DNA of 49,823 nucleotides from an uncultured Bacteroidales bacterium (GTDB taxonomy: Bacteria; Bacteroidota; Bacteroidia; Bacteroidales; WCHB1-69). A program made the position numbers and the translations under genes. The stretch covers positions 1 through 49,823 of the forward strand of contig CAMHNQ010000016.1 in assembly GCA_946186495.1 (NCBI GenBank), written 5' to 3'. This document shows, in pieces, positions 32,152 through 40,449 of this stretch. The notes beneath the pieces are model-generated. The model was not told the DNA's origin and did no database searches. It saw nothing but the letters and a program-made list of their open reading frames with translations. Each line of letters opens with the position of its first letter. Positions within the stretch are counted from its first letter, which is position 1.

Positions 32152-32178
32152 CAAAGATAGAAAAAAAATGTATTTTTG
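32152..32178. promoter_or_regulatory. Divergent promoters of the adenosyltransferase gene and tRNA-Lys
   Basis: 32152-32159 is TATCTTTG on the minus strand, 10 bp before the adenosyltransferase ATG. 32171-32178 is TATTTTTG on the plus strand, 28 bp before the tRNA. The minus-strand leader would be extremely short, so its mRNA may be nearly leaderless; no room exists for a cobalamin riboswitch. Confidence 0.6.
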
Positions 32179-32206
32179 CACCCGAAAAGACAAGGGTAAA
32201 AAAGAT

Positions 32207-32279
32207 GTCTCCTTAGCTCAGTTGGTAGAGCAATTGACTCTTAATCAATGGGTCCAGGGTTCGAGTCCCTGAGGGGACA
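32207..32279 (+). tRNA. tRNA-Lys (anticodon CUU)
   Basis: A 73-nt cloverleaf. The acceptor stem GTCTCCT pairs with AGGGGAC (one G-U). The D arm is GCTCAGTTGGTAGAGC and the anticodon stem ATTGA/TCAAT encloses CTCTTAA with CTT at positions 34-36. The T arm is CAGGGTTCGAGTCCCTG. The discriminator is A and CCA is not encoded. It reads AAG lysine codons. Confidence 0.97.
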
Positions 32280-32283
32280 CAGA

Positions 32284-32307
32284 AGCGGCTGAAAGGCCGC
32301 TTTTTTT
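32284..32307 (+). terminator. Rho-independent terminator of tRNA-Lys
   Basis: AGCGGC, loop TGAAAG, GCCGCT, then seven T. It starts five bases behind the tRNA. The remainder up to the tonB end at 32391 shows no feature. Confidence 0.9.
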
Positions 32308-32390
32308 GTTGCCGTGTGTGCAAAAACATTGCTGATGTGTGCACGACACGGCTATTATGTCAGCGTTACCGAAACAGCGGAAGAAGATGC

Positions 32391-33092
32391 TTAGGAAGAG
32401 AAGACGATGATGCGGAGTTCCTCTTTTCCGGGCTTGTAGATAGCCTGTTTGGCGCGGGACACGCACTGTTGCTGGATGTTGCGGTTGGTGATAGTGGTTT
32501 TGTACTTTGCGTTGCTGATGATGCGAGCGTCGATGACCCGGCCATCGGCGGCGATATGGACCTCCACGTAGACTTTCCCTTCCTCGTTGACCGTGGCGTC
32601 GATGTTGTTGAGCATGCCTCGGTGTCCGGTGCCATAGCCGGCGCCGCCGCCGCTGCCTGCGGCCTCGCCGGGGCCGAGGCCGCTGCCTGACCCGGTGCCG
32701 ATACCCGATCCAGAGCCGCCGCCGCTGCCTGTGCCGCCGCGACCGTGGTACATGGACGACTGGTCGGGCTTAGGCGTGGAGGGGGTTGTTTGCCGATTCT
32801 GGTTTGCGGAGGTGCGGTTGGAGTGGCTCACCGCAGGGGCGTCCTGCGCGTTCTGGGTGGCGTAGTTCTGCCCGGTGGCGGGTTTAGGCTTGGAGGCCAC
32901 GTCTGGGGTACCGCCGCCGCCCCCGCCACCTATGCTGGCGATGTCCACATACACCAGGTTCTTCGGCGGTGGGGGTGGGATCTGCGTCTTCAGACTGCAG
33001 GCCAGAAGCAAAATCAAAAGCAATGCCATGATGCCGACTGTCGCGGCCCAGGCTATCGCATTGTCTTTCCTATTCTCGTTGATCTTGATCAT
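32391..33092 (-). CDS. tonB: TonB-like energy transducer
   Basis: A 233-residue protein with an N-terminal membrane anchor (WAATVGIMALLLILLLACSL), a proline and glycine-rich periplasmic linker (PPPPPKNLVYVDI, then long Gly/Ser runs at about 120-150), and a C-terminal TonB/TolA-like domain (about 165-233; VYVEVHIAADGRVIDARIIS). It would carry energy from ExbB-ExbD to outer-membrane receptors. Its ATG overlaps the exbD stop codon by four bases (ATGA). The conserved YP motif of classic TonB is not obvious, so a TolA-like or gliding-related partner role is also possible. Confidence 0.8.
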   Translation of the reverse strand: MIKINENRKDNAIAWAATVGIMALLLILLLACSLKTQIPPPPPKNLVYVDIASIGGGGGGGTPDVASKPKPATGQNYATQNAQDAPAVSHSNRTSANQNRQTTPSTPKPDQSSMYHGRGGTGSGGGSGSGIGTGSGSGLGPGEAAGSGGGAGYGTGHRGMLNNIDATVNEEGKVYVEVHIAADGRVIDARIISNAKYKTTITNRNIQQQCVSRAKQAIYKPGKEELRIIVFSS

Positions 33093-33529
33093 TTGGCTTC
33101 TGTGGCGAGTACCAGTTTATATCTCTCTTCCTCGGGGAAGTTCTCGTTCAATTCATTAAGGACATCCATCAGGGCCACAACGTTCTCGATCGGGACGGTC
33201 TTGTCGGCACGGAGGATGATGTTCTTTTGGGTGGAGTTGTCCTTCTCGACTTCGCCCAGGAGAACGGGGAGCAGCTCCTCGTAGGGGGTGGGCTGCGCGG
33301 AGGAACCCTGGGGGTTGACGAAGTAGTTCAGGTCGGCGTCGATGTAGACTTCAAGCTGGCGGGTTGAAAGCTGTTTGTCGGCGGTGCTTTTCGGCAGCAC
33401 GAGGTTGATGGCGTTGGGCGAGATCATGGTGGATGTCAGCATGAAGAAGATCAGCAGCAGGAACACCAGGTCGGACATGGAAGTCGCGCTGAACGTCGGG
33501 TCAATGCGGTTTTGCATCTTGATGGCCAT
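33089..33529 (-). CDS. exbD: ExbD/TolR-family proton-channel protein
   Basis: A 146-residue protein with one N-terminal membrane helix (MSDLVFLLLIFFMLTSTM) carrying the essential aspartate near its start, followed by a periplasmic domain ending in RADKTVPIENVVALMDVLNE. It forms the proton-driven motor with ExbB. Twelve bases separate it from exbB, and it overlaps tonB, so all three are one operon. Confidence 0.9.
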   Translation of the reverse strand: MAIKMQNRIDPTFSATSMSDLVFLLLIFFMLTSTMISPNAINLVLPKSTADKQLSTRQLEVYIDADLNYFVNPQGSSAQPTPYEELLPVLLGEVEKDNSTQKNIILRADKTVPIENVVALMDVLNELNENFPEEERYKLVLATEAK

Positions 33530-33541
33530 GGCTGCGGGGGC

Positions 33542-34246
33542 TTAAGCGTTCTCGTGGAGAAGGTCCATGAATTCGGTCGTGCGGACTTCCAGCATGTAAA
33601 CGACGTTGGAAATCTTGGAAATCAGCAGGTTGTGGAATACCAGGGCGATGATGCCGACGATGAGGCCGCCGACGGTGGTGATCATGGCGGTGTAGATGCC
33701 GGACGACAGGGTGCCGATGTTGAAGTTGTTGGGGTCAGCGGCCATGTTGTGGAATGCACCGACCATGCCGACGACGGTGCCGAGGAAGCCCATCATCGGG
33801 GCCACGGCGGCGATGGTCGCCAGGGCGGAGACGCCTTTCTCCAGACGCGCGACCTCCAGGTTGCCCTCGTTTTCGATGGCCGTGCGGATGTCGTCCAACG
33901 GACGACCCAGTCTGGAGAGCCCTTTGTCAATCATCCGGGCTGTCGGATTGTTGTTGCCCCTGCAGAGTGCGACGGCCGAGTCGAGCTTGCCGTCGTGGAT
34001 GAAGTCCCGGATGTTGTTCATGAAGTTGCCGTCCTCCTGGGAGGCGCGGTTCACCACCAACCACTTCTTCACGAAGAAGTAGATGGCAAACGCCAACATC
34101 AGAATCAGCGGGATGATGATCCACAGGCTGTTGGGTGCGAACACCAGCTTGAAGTATGAGGTCTCTTCAATGTGCGGCTCGGCGGCGGTGGCAACCACCC
34201 CCATAGAATCGTTAACGGCCGCTAATAAAACTGTCATCATATTCAT
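33542..34246 (-). CDS. exbB: ExbB/TolQ/MotA-family proton-channel protein
   Basis: A 234-residue inner-membrane protein with three membrane segments: LWIIIPLILMLAFAIYFFVK near residue 40, ALATIAAVAPMMGFLGTVVG near 135 and MITTVGGLIVGIIALVFHNL near 185. The second and third carry the conserved small and polar residues of the family's proton path. An in-frame ATG two codons into the protein is an alternative start. It is the first gene of the exbB-exbD-tonB operon. Confidence 0.92.
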   Translation of the reverse strand: MNMMTVLLAAVNDSMGVVATAAEPHIEETSYFKLVFAPNSLWIIIPLILMLAFAIYFFVKKWLVVNRASQEDGNFMNNIRDFIHDGKLDSAVALCRGNNNPTARMIDKGLSRLGRPLDDIRTAIENEGNLEVARLEKGVSALATIAAVAPMMGFLGTVVGMVGAFHNMAADPNNFNIGTLSSGIYTAMITTVGGLIVGIIALVFHNLLISKISNVVYMLEVRTTEFMDLLHENA

Positions 34247-34262
34247 TGTCGAAAAATTTATG

Positions 34263-34270
34263 CAAAAATA
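34263..34270 (-). promoter_or_regulatory. Promoter -7 box (TATTTTTG) of exbB-exbD-tonB
   Basis: TATTTTTG on the minus strand, 17 bp upstream of the exbB ATG. Confidence 0.6.
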
Positions 34271-34371
34271 CGTTCTTATCGCCTATCAAATCCTTTTCCC
34301 GATTTTTTTTTCTAACATTGCTGTGTTTATATAAAAGCGGATTCTTTAACGTCTGTTTTGTGGAAATATTG

Positions 34372-34379
34372 TATTTTTG
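34372..34379 (+). promoter_or_regulatory. Promoter -7 box (TATTTTTG) of ftsK
   Basis: TATTTTTG on the plus strand, about 100 bp upstream of the ftsK start. The leader between 34380 and 34477 holds no clear structure I can name. Confidence 0.55.
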
Positions 34380-34477
34380 TCGTTGGAAATATGTGAATGG
34401 AGAACCGTGATCCGTGGTTTTGACAAGGAACTTTGGACCACGGGCCCCTGAGTCGTGAATCGTAAAACAATATTGCA

Positions 34478-37114
34478 GTGTCAAAAAAGTCAAACACGTC
34501 GAATATGAAGAAGTTCGCCGACGCGCAGGAAGGCGGGTCGGCCAGGAAAAGCTCCCGCAAGCCCGCCGCCCGGGGCAAGTCCTCCCGCAACTCCTCGTTC
34601 TCTTTCAAGGAGTTCGCCACAGGGGACAAGATGGTGGTCTTCTACGGTGTGGCCCTCCTCCTTTTCTCCGTCCTGCTCTTCATCTCCATCTTCTCGTTCT
34701 ACTTCAACGCGCACGAGAACGTCTCCTTTGTGGTGGGCGACCGTTCGGCGGAAGCCCCCAACCTCGCCAAGGGTGTCGGTGCCATGCTTTCCTACTTCTT
34801 TATCCAAAACTTCTTCGGTGTCGCATCCATAGGATTCCCTTTCCTTATATTATTATATAGTATAAGGCTGATGGCCAAGAAGACCCCGCTCCCCCTGGGC
34901 CGCACCACTTTCGCCGTGCTGATGTCCATGGCCTGGGTCTCCATCACCTTGGGGCTGTTCGCCCTGAACACCGACAACTCTTTCCTCGCCGGCAATTTCG
35001 GTAACTTCATCTGCCAGTTCCTGGTTGACAAGGTCGGCATGTTCTTCACGGTCTTGATCGACCTTGCCCTTTTGGCTCTCATCCTGGTCTTCTGCTACGA
35101 TGTCTCGTTCGCAGGGCTTTTCTCCGGGATGCGGCAGCGGGTGCTCGACATCCGCGCACGCCGCATGGCCAAGGACCGGGAATCCGTGCTGCAGACCGTT
35201 GGCGCCCCGCGCTTCCAGCGCGAGGAACTTGACGACCTCTATGTCACGGACCACGGCGTCCTGAGCAAGGAGTATGCCACCAACAAGTACGATTTGGAAG
35301 ACCGCAAGGAGGATGACGAAAAGACGGGAACCCCCGGCGATGTGTTCACCCCCGACCAGCTTTTCGAAACGGAGGAATCCGACCCGGCGCAGCCCGTTAC
35401 TGACATCCCCTTCGATTTCGTCAACATGAACGACAGACCAAAGGAAACGCCTGCTGTGGACGAGACGGCGGCGGAGGCCGAAGAGGCCGAGGATGCCGAT
35501 GAGGATGCCGCCCCAGCAGAATCGGAAGACCCCGAGCCCCGGCGAGCCACCACCCCTGGGGAGGTGAGGGACCTGGAACCCTATGACCCCCGCAAGGAAC
35601 TCTCCCACTTCGAGTTCCCTCCTGTCGAGCTGCTGAAGGAATATCCCTATGCCGCTTCCACGGAGGAGCTGATTCGGAAGGAGTTGCTGGAAAACAAACA
35701 GAGTATCGAGAAAACGCTGCTCAGTTTCGGCATCGCAATCAAGAGCATCTCAGCAGTTGTCGGCCCCACGGTCACCCTGTACGAGATTGTGCCGAAAGAG
35801 GGTGTGCGTATCAGCAAAATCAAGAACCTGGAGGATGACATCGCCCTGAGCCTTGCCGCCCTGGGCATCCGCATCATCGCCCCGATACCGGGCCGTGGCA
35901 CCATCGGCATCGAAGTGCCGAACAAGAACCCCAACATCGTCTCGATGCGCGAGATCATCACTTCCGAGAAGTTCACCAAGAACAGCTACGCGCTGCCCAT
36001 CGGACTGGGCAAGACCATCAACAACGAGTCGTTCGTGGTTGACCTGGCCAAAATGCCGCACTTGCTTGTCGCCGGCGCCACCGGCCAGGGCAAGTCGGTG
36101 GGACTGAATGCCATCATCACCTCCCTGCTCTACACCAAGCACCCTTGCGAGATGAAGTTCGTCTTGGTTGACCCGAAGAAGGTGGAGTTCACGCTCTACT
36201 CCGCCATCGAGAACTACTATCTGGCCGCGCTGCCCGACAACGGTGACGCCATCATCACCGACACCAAGAAGGTGGTGCGGACCCTCAACTCCCTCTGCGT
36301 GGAGATGGACAACCGCTACGACCTGCTGAAGACCGCCAAGATGCGCAACATCAAGGAGTATAACGCCAAGTTCTGCGCCCGCGAGCTGTCGCCCGCCTTC
36401 GGGCACCGCTACATGCCCTACATCGTGGTGGTCATCGACGAGTTCGGCGACCTGATCATGACGGCCGGCCGCGAGGTGGAGCAGCCGCTTGCCCGCTTGG
36501 CTCAGCTGGCGCGCGCCATAGGCATCCACCTGGTAATCGCCACCCAGCGCCCGTCGGTGAACATCATCACAGGCAGCATCAAGGCCAACTTCCCGGCGCG
36601 TATCGCCTTCCGTGTGCAGTCTGGGGTCGACTCCAAGACCATCCTCGACGCCACAGGCGCCAACCAGCTCATAGGCAAGGGCGACATGCTCATCTCCACG
36701 GGAAGCGACGTGGTGCGCCTCCAGTGCGCCTTCGTGGACACTCCTGAGGTGGAGAAAATCGCGGAGTTCATCCAGAACCAGTCCATAGAACGTCCGCTTC
36801 TGGAGCCCTACGAACTGCCCGACGTGCCCGAACCCGGCGAAGAGGGTGGGGAGCATAAGGACCTCGCCGCCAATCCTAACGAGCTCGACTCCATGTTGAT
36901 AGAGGCCGCCACCCTGATTGTGCAGACCCAGCAGGGCTCCACCTCGTCCATTCAACGGAAACTGAGCCTCGGCTACAATCGCGCCGGCCGCATCATGGAC
37001 CAGCTCGAGGACTTGAAGATTGTAGGCCCGGGCAGCGGCAGCAAACCCCGTCAGGTCCTCATCAAGACCGAAGCGGAGCTGCGGCAACATCTCGCCGACC
37101 TCCAACTGTTGTGA
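34478..37114 (+). CDS. ftsK: DNA translocase FtsK/SpoIIIE
   Basis: An 878-residue motor that pumps chromosome termini through the division septum. A basic, Ser-rich N-terminus is followed by about four membrane helices (residues 50-205; for example VVFYGVALLLFSVLLFISIF), then an acidic linker (about 270-370, EEAEDADEDAAPAESEDPEP). The alpha/beta motor has Walker A GATGQGKS near 532 and Walker B VVVIDEFGDL near 650, and the C-terminal gamma domain has RKLSLGYNRAGRIMDQLE. The GTG at 34478 is used; an ATG at 34505 is an alternative. Confidence 0.95.
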   Translation: MSKKSNTSNMKKFADAQEGGSARKSSRKPAARGKSSRNSSFSFKEFATGDKMVVFYGVALLLFSVLLFISIFSFYFNAHENVSFVVGDRSAEAPNLAKGVGAMLSYFFIQNFFGVASIGFPFLILLYSIRLMAKKTPLPLGRTTFAVLMSMAWVSITLGLFALNTDNSFLAGNFGNFICQFLVDKVGMFFTVLIDLALLALILVFCYDVSFAGLFSGMRQRVLDIRARRMAKDRESVLQTVGAPRFQREELDDLYVTDHGVLSKEYATNKYDLEDRKEDDEKTGTPGDVFTPDQLFETEESDPAQPVTDIPFDFVNMNDRPKETPAVDETAAEAEEAEDADEDAAPAESEDPEPRRATTPGEVRDLEPYDPRKELSHFEFPPVELLKEYPYAASTEELIRKELLENKQSIEKTLLSFGIAIKSISAVVGPTVTLYEIVPKEGVRISKIKNLEDDIALSLAALGIRIIAPIPGRGTIGIEVPNKNPNIVSMREIITSEKFTKNSYALPIGLGKTINNESFVVDLAKMPHLLVAGATGQGKSVGLNAIITSLLYTKHPCEMKFVLVDPKKVEFTLYSAIENYYLAALPDNGDAIITDTKKVVRTLNSLCVEMDNRYDLLKTAKMRNIKEYNAKFCARELSPAFGHRYMPYIVVVIDEFGDLIMTAGREVEQPLARLAQLARAIGIHLVIATQRPSVNIITGSIKANFPARIAFRVQSGVDSKTILDATGANQLIGKGDMLISTGSDVVRLQCAFVDTPEVEKIAEFIQNQSIERPLLEPYELPDVPEPGEEGGEHKDLAANPNELDSMLIEAATLIVQTQQGSTSSIQRKLSLGYNRAGRIMDQLEDLKIVGPGSGSKPRQVLIKTEAELRQHLADLQLL

Positions 37115-37152
37115 AGAGGATGGCGTTTTTTTTTTCATTTTTTTTATGACGA

Positions 37153-37180
37153 AGACACGCCTTGTGCGTGTCTTTTTTTT
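37153..37180 (+). terminator. Rho-independent terminator of ftsK
   Basis: AGACACGC (37153-37160), CTTGT and GCGTGTCT (37166-37173) form a perfect 8-bp stem followed by a run of T. The next promoter box, TATGTTTG at 37182-37189, begins directly after it. Confidence 0.92.
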
Positions 37181-37181
37181 G

Positions 37182-37189
37182 TATGTTTG
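37182..37189 (+). promoter_or_regulatory. Promoter -7 box (TATGTTTG) of the C10 protease gene
   Basis: TATGTTTG followed by CGGCC, 32 bp before the protease ATG at 37222. It supports that ATG over a frame that starts at 37162 inside the ftsK terminator. Confidence 0.62.
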
Positions 37190-37221
37190 CGGCCTGTTTT
37201 TGGATTAATAAAACGCGCTAT

Positions 37222-39336
37222 ATGAAAAAGATTTCGATTTTTACCACAATTATGGTTCTGTTGCTGAACTTGTCGGCGCAGAGAGTGTCCGAAAGTCAGG
37301 CAGCCCAGGTGTGCCAACGTTTTCTAATAGAGAAAGGCCAGGCCAAGGCCGCAGAAGGCTTCCGCCTTGAGGAAACCTACACGCAGGAGAACGGAGAGGC
37401 GGCGTTGTATCGTTTCCGTCTTCCCGAAACAGGTTTCGTGGTGGTGTCAGCATCCATGACCACCCCTCCGGTGCTGGCGTACGCCTTTGACCAGAACTTC
37501 GAGATGATCCCGCCGGTGCGCGACCTGTTCCATCTCTACAAGGGCGAGATCGCCTATGCCGAGAAGCAGCAGTGGGACGCCAAGCCTCATGCCGCCGCCA
37601 ACTGGCAACGCTATTTGGCTGACGAGTTCGTGCCGAGGGCCAAAAGCGGAGCCACGGGAGGCCCGTTGCTGACCACCGAGTGGAACCAGAACAAATATTA
37701 CAACACCTACTGTCCCTGGGACGTGCAGGCGGGCGGATACTACGACTATCGTGTCCCGAACGGGTGTGTGGCCCTTGCTTGCGCACAAATCATGAACTAC
37801 CACCGATTCCCGCCGACAGGCCTGGGCGGTTCGACCTATATCCCGCAAGGGTATCCCCGGCAGACCGTCTTTTTCTACCAACATAACTACAACTACGATG
37901 CCATGGCTGACGTACCCCACGACTATGCCAATGAGATTGCCAAGCTCGCCTACCATTTCGGCGTGGCCATCCAAATGAATTACAACTACGACGGTTCAGG
38001 CGCCAACACGGAGCAGGCAAAAAACAAACTGGTGGCCAACTTCAATTATGACCCAGAAATAACCACTTACTATAGAGGAAATTACCTGGATTCCGCCGTC
38101 ACAGAGTTCATAAATGTCCTCAAGGACGAAATCGACAGTCGCCGGCCGGTCTATTATTCCGGCTGCACGCAGACCTACAGCTCTTGCCATGCCTATGTGC
38201 TGGACGGATATGACGAGGACGACCTCTTCCACCTGAACTACGGTTGGGGCGGCTCCTCGAATGCCTACTATGCCATCGACAATTTCGTGGCAGGCCCGCT
38301 GCATTTCGACTTCGGCTCCGAAACGGTCATCAGGATTCGTCCGAACAGAGCTTTGGAGAGCCCCTATTGCCAAGGCCACCAGCGCAATACCGCCAGCTTC
38401 GGTTACGTGGCCGACGGCTCCCCCACGACGAAACCCTACCAGGCGAATCCCGACTGCTCCTGGATGGTGGCCGCCCCCGGCGCTTACGAGTACACCTTCC
38501 AATTCGACCGTCTCGACCTGAATGAGGGCGATTACGTGACCATCTACAACGGCCCGACAGAGGAGAGCGGAGTGTTGGTGTCGCTCACAGGCTCCCAGTT
38601 GCCGACCCAGTCCTATACCGTCTCGGCAGACAGTGTGCTGATCAAGTTCGTGGGGAACACGGACAACACCGACCATTACGGATTCCTGATTGCCTACACC
38701 TCTTCATTGACCACCCGGACGTGCTCTCAAACGACCAACCTCTCCCATGTTTGGAACGCTACTATCTCCGACGGGTCTGTGGAAGGTGGCCGGTACCTCC
38801 CCTCCACCAGCTGCACATGGAACGTCACCAACAATTTCATTGAGGGGTATGCTTTCGCATTCTCGAAATTCAACCTCGGTTATGGTGATTTTGTGGACAT
38901 CTATAACAACAACACCACTCCCGCCACCCTATACCAGCGTTTTGACATCAACAATCAGCCCAATGGCGTGTATGAAATCCCGTTCAAACGGATGCGCGTG
39001 AATTTCGTCAGCGATAACTGGGATGAAAGCGAGGGATTCGCTATGGACTTTTATGCCATCGCAGCCATCGAAGACTATAACGGTCTTGAGGACTTGACGG
39101 TCTATCCCAATCCAGCCGTCGATTTCGTGACCCTCTCGTTCTCGTTGGAACAACCCGAAACGGTGACGGTCCGTTTGATGGATGTTTCTGGGAAAGTGTT
39201 GAGGAACAGTGTGATAGAAGCCAATGCAGGCAATAATCAAGGCCATGTCGATGTGAAGGGCGTTGCCAAAGGCCTCTATCTGTTGGAAATCAGTACCCCG
39301 AACGGCAAGTCCGTGCGCAAAGTGACCGTCCAATAG
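37222..39336 (+). CDS. Secreted C10-family cysteine protease with CUB domains and T9SS sorting domain
   Basis: A 704-residue protein. A signal peptide (residues 1-20) leads to a Spi-like pro-region and the streptopain/interpain peptidase domain (about 140-370). The nucleophile is Cys182 in VPNGCVALACAQ and the base His323 in SCHAYVLDGYD, followed by HLNYGWGG. Two CUB-like domains follow (about 385-500 and 505-620; CSWMVAAPGAYEYTF, then CTWNVTNNF). The last 80 residues are a T9SS sorting domain starting at LTVYPNPAVDF and ending GLYLLEISTPNGKSVRKVTV. It should cross the outer membrane by T9SS and degrade proteins at the cell surface or outside, as related C10 proteases of Prevotella and Porphyromonas do. 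Confidence 0.92.
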   Translation: MKKISIFTTIMVLLLNLSAQRVSESQAAQVCQRFLIEKGQAKAAEGFRLEETYTQENGEAALYRFRLPETGFVVVSASMTTPPVLAYAFDQNFEMIPPVRDLFHLYKGEIAYAEKQQWDAKPHAAANWQRYLADEFVPRAKSGATGGPLLTTEWNQNKYYNTYCPWDVQAGGYYDYRVPNGCVALACAQIMNYHRFPPTGLGGSTYIPQGYPRQTVFFYQHNYNYDAMADVPHDYANEIAKLAYHFGVAIQMNYNYDGSGANTEQAKNKLVANFNYDPEITTYYRGNYLDSAVTEFINVLKDEIDSRRPVYYSGCTQTYSSCHAYVLDGYDEDDLFHLNYGWGGSSNAYYAIDNFVAGPLHFDFGSETVIRIRPNRALESPYCQGHQRNTASFGYVADGSPTTKPYQANPDCSWMVAAPGAYEYTFQFDRLDLNEGDYVTIYNGPTEESGVLVSLTGSQLPTQSYTVSADSVLIKFVGNTDNTDHYGFLIAYTSSLTTRTCSQTTNLSHVWNATISDGSVEGGRYLPSTSCTWNVTNNFIEGYAFAFSKFNLGYGDFVDIYNNNTTPATLYQRFDINNQPNGVYEIPFKRMRVNFVSDNWDESEGFAMDFYAIAAIEDYNGLEDLTVYPNPAVDFVTLSFSLEQPETVTVRLMDVSGKVLRNSVIEANAGNNQGHVDVKGVAKGLYLLEISTPNGKSVRKVTVQ

Positions 39337-39354
39337 CCGAAAATAACGCGATTG

Positions 39355-40440
39355 ATGGGCAAGCGAGTACTTATAGCCATGAGCGGCGGCATTGACAGCA
39401 GTGTCGCCGCCATGTTGTTGATGGAGCAGGGCTACGAGCTGGTCGGCGTGACCTTCCGCACCTTCGACTCCATCACGGAGAGCTGCATGGCCCGCGAGAA
39501 GGGCTGCTGCTCGGTGGATGCCATCTTCGAGGCGAAGCATCTGGCTGAGAAGCTCGGCTTCGAGCACCATATCCTTGATGTCCGCGACCTCTTCCGCAGG
39601 ACGGTCATCCAAGATTTCATCGACCAGTACCTGCAATGCCGGACACCGAATCCCTGCGTACTCTGCAATCCCGTCATCAAGTGGGGCAGGGTGCTGGAGC
39701 TGGCCGACGAGCTGGGCTGCGACTACATCGCGACCGGTCATTATGCCCGCATCGCACAAGATGGTAACCGTTTTTACCTCCAGAAAGGGGTTGACACCCA
39801 GAAAGACCAGACCTATTTCCTGTGGAAGCTGACCTCCGAAATGCTCCGGCGGACGTTGTTCCCGTTGGGTGGGCTCACCAAGCAGGAGGTGAGACAGATT
39901 GCGGCGGCACACGGTTTCGTGAAGCTGTCGCAGAAGAAGGAGAGCGAGGAGATCTGCTTCGTGACCGATGACGACTACCGCCATTTCCTGCAAGACGAAG
40001 TTCCTGATTTGCAGGAGCGTATGCCCGTCGGGGAGTTCGTGACCACGGACGGAAAGGTGGTGGGGAAGCACCAGGGACTGTACAACTACACGGTGGGACA
40101 GCGCAAGGGCTTGGGCATCGCGTTGGGCGAACCCGCGTATGTGGTGGCTCTGCAGCCCGATACGAACCGCGTGGTTTTAGGCAAACGTGAGGAGCTGCAG
40201 CACAGTCGCTGCATCGTATCCGGCCTTAATATGGCGAAATACGCTGATTTTGAGAACGGGATGAGGGTGACCTGCCGTTCGCGTTACCGCAGTGCGGGCA
40301 CGCCGGCCACGCTCCGCCATCTGGATAATACCTCCGTGGAAGTCCTGTTTGAGGAACCCGTTTTCGCGGTCACGCCCGGACAGAGCGCCGTCTTCTACGA
40401 AGGCGACGACCTCGTGGGCGGCGGAATCATCGAATCATAA
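39355..40440 (+). CDS. mnmA: tRNA-specific 2-thiouridylase MnmA
   Basis: A 361-residue enzyme that puts sulfur on uridine 34 of tRNA-Lys, -Glu and -Gln. It has the PP-loop AMSGGIDSSVAAMLL at the N-terminus, the first catalytic cysteine in PNPCVLCNPVIKWG (about Cys102), the second in ESEEICFV (about Cys199), and the C-terminal RYRSAGTPATL tRNA-binding domain. An in-frame TTG precedes the ATG. It follows the protease gene by only 18 bp, although the two proteins have no obvious shared role. Confidence 0.95.
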   Translation: MGKRVLIAMSGGIDSSVAAMLLMEQGYELVGVTFRTFDSITESCMAREKGCCSVDAIFEAKHLAEKLGFEHHILDVRDLFRRTVIQDFIDQYLQCRTPNPCVLCNPVIKWGRVLELADELGCDYIATGHYARIAQDGNRFYLQKGVDTQKDQTYFLWKLTSEMLRRTLFPLGGLTKQEVRQIAAAHGFVKLSQKKESEEICFVTDDDYRHFLQDEVPDLQERMPVGEFVTTDGKVVGKHQGLYNYTVGQRKGLGIALGEPAYVVALQPDTNRVVLGKREELQHSRCIVSGLNMAKYADFENGMRVTCRSRYRSAGTPATLRHLDNTSVEVLFEEPVFAVTPGQSAVFYEGDDLVGGGIIES

Positions 40441-40449
40441 CCCGCAGCT

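Noticed and set aside
35750..37138. 462-codon frame antisense to ftsK
   Set aside because: Shadow frame with no recognisable protein features.
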